From Phoenicimicrobium sp964438695 (GTDB taxonomy: Bacteria; Atribacterota; Phoenicimicrobiia; Phoenicimicrobiales; Phoenicimicrobiaceae): a stretch of DNA of 5,373 bases. The DNA is taken from the NCBI GenBank assembly GCA_964438695.1, contig CAYTKP010000047.1:1-5373 (forward strand), read 5' to 3'. Both the position numbers and the translations under genes were made by a program. The notes below the pieces were generated by a model that worked only from the letters and a program-made list of their open reading frames with translations, ran no database searches and was not told the DNA's origin. Positions 5,099-5,373 of this stretch are shown here, one piece after another (the stretch's first letter is position 1; every line of letters begins with the position of its first letter).

Positions 5099-5373
5099 CT
5101 AAAATTCTTTAACTTGCTCCTGGTAGAATACGCCCATCCCACAGGTTCCTAATCCTAAAGAGGGTGCTTCTAAACTCATATGCTCAAGAGCAATAGCCAA
5201 ATCGATAGAATAAGCTTGTTCTTCATTAGACATTACATAATCAAGATTAGCTTCACTTCCCGCTATAACTACCGAAGCCTCTCTCGCAAATTCTTGGTCT
5301 TTGCAAGATTGAAGCACCTCTCCTCTGGGATTTCTTTATCCTGATAACTACGTACACTCTGTCTTTTTTTAAT
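5099..5373 (-). pseudogene. Nitroreductase-family pseudogene, internally deleted and truncated, runs off the window
   Basis: Two pieces of one family appear in different minus-strand frames. From 5373 to about 5317 the sequence reads IKKRQSVRSYQDKEIPEER, the typical start of an FMN nitroreductase (PF00881), with RxSVRxY forming part of the flavin site. The frame then changes and from about 5314 it reads LQSCKDQEFAREASVVIAG. This is followed by YVMSNEEQAYSIDLAIALEH and LGLGTCGMGVFYQEQVKEF, the family's middle and dimer region (normally SIDxAIAxEH...GLGTCWIGAF). About 35-40 residues that should join them, including the APSAxNxQPW motif, are absent, and a TAG at 5101-5099 ends the chain before the usual C-terminal GYP region. 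The GTG at 5317 that opens the second frame is not a plausible native start. The gene has lost flavin-binding and C-terminal parts and should be non-functional. The first few codons lie beyond the window. Confidence 0.75.

Overview
The window is AT-rich, and every gene I can support lies on the minus strand, so genetic order runs from right to left. It looks like a piece of chromosome from a low-GC bacterium, probably a heterotroph that scavenges organic acids or sugar acids. The sequence does not fix the phylum; Firmicutes-like or Atribacterota-like anaerobes would fit. No rRNA, tRNA, CRISPR array or intact mobile element is visible.

Right end (about 4850-5373): a gene graveyard. A nitroreductase-family gene enters from the right edge. 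It has lost its middle section through a deletion and frame change, and it stops early. Directly after it comes the decayed C-terminal half of a REP-associated tyrosine transposase (RAYT, Y1/IS200-like), with a stop where the family's DYPWSSY motif has Trp and a later frameshift. Two unrelated broken genes therefore meet at about 5092-5101.

Centre (about 4376-4850): an AT-rich non-coding stretch, then a possible 38-codon small ORF preceded by an almost perfect Shine-Dalgarno sequence, a 12-bp palindrome and tandem TATACT boxes just upstream of dctP.

Main operon (4376 down to 576): dctP - hairpin - dctQ - dctM - sugar phosphate isomerase/epimerase. These encode a complete three-component TRAP transporter: a periplasmic binding protein, a small 4-helix membrane subunit and a large membrane subunit. 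They are followed by a TIM-barrel enzyme of the xylose-isomerase-like/tagatose-3-epimerase type. The simplest reading is uptake of an organic acid, plausibly a sugar acid, followed by isomerisation of a sugar or sugar-acid intermediate. dctQ and dctM overlap by one base (TAATG). A strong stem-loop between dctP and dctQ probably lets the binding protein be made in excess.

Left end (1-578): the isomerase stop codon lies inside one arm of a 70-bp inverted-repeat element (509-578). Next comes a cluster of AGTAT/ATACT half-sites, then the N-terminal part of an extracytoplasmic solute-binding-domain protein (SBP_bac_3, BvgS-like), which leaves the window at base 1. It is probably the sensor part of a larger signalling protein. 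The 22 codons in frame before its likely GTG start resemble the beginning of an archaeal-type AAA ATPase, perhaps another gene relic.

I found no clear undescribed system. The most notable items are the unannotated transposase relic and its junction with the nitroreductase, the 70-bp inverted-repeat element, and the possible leader ORF of the TRAP operon.
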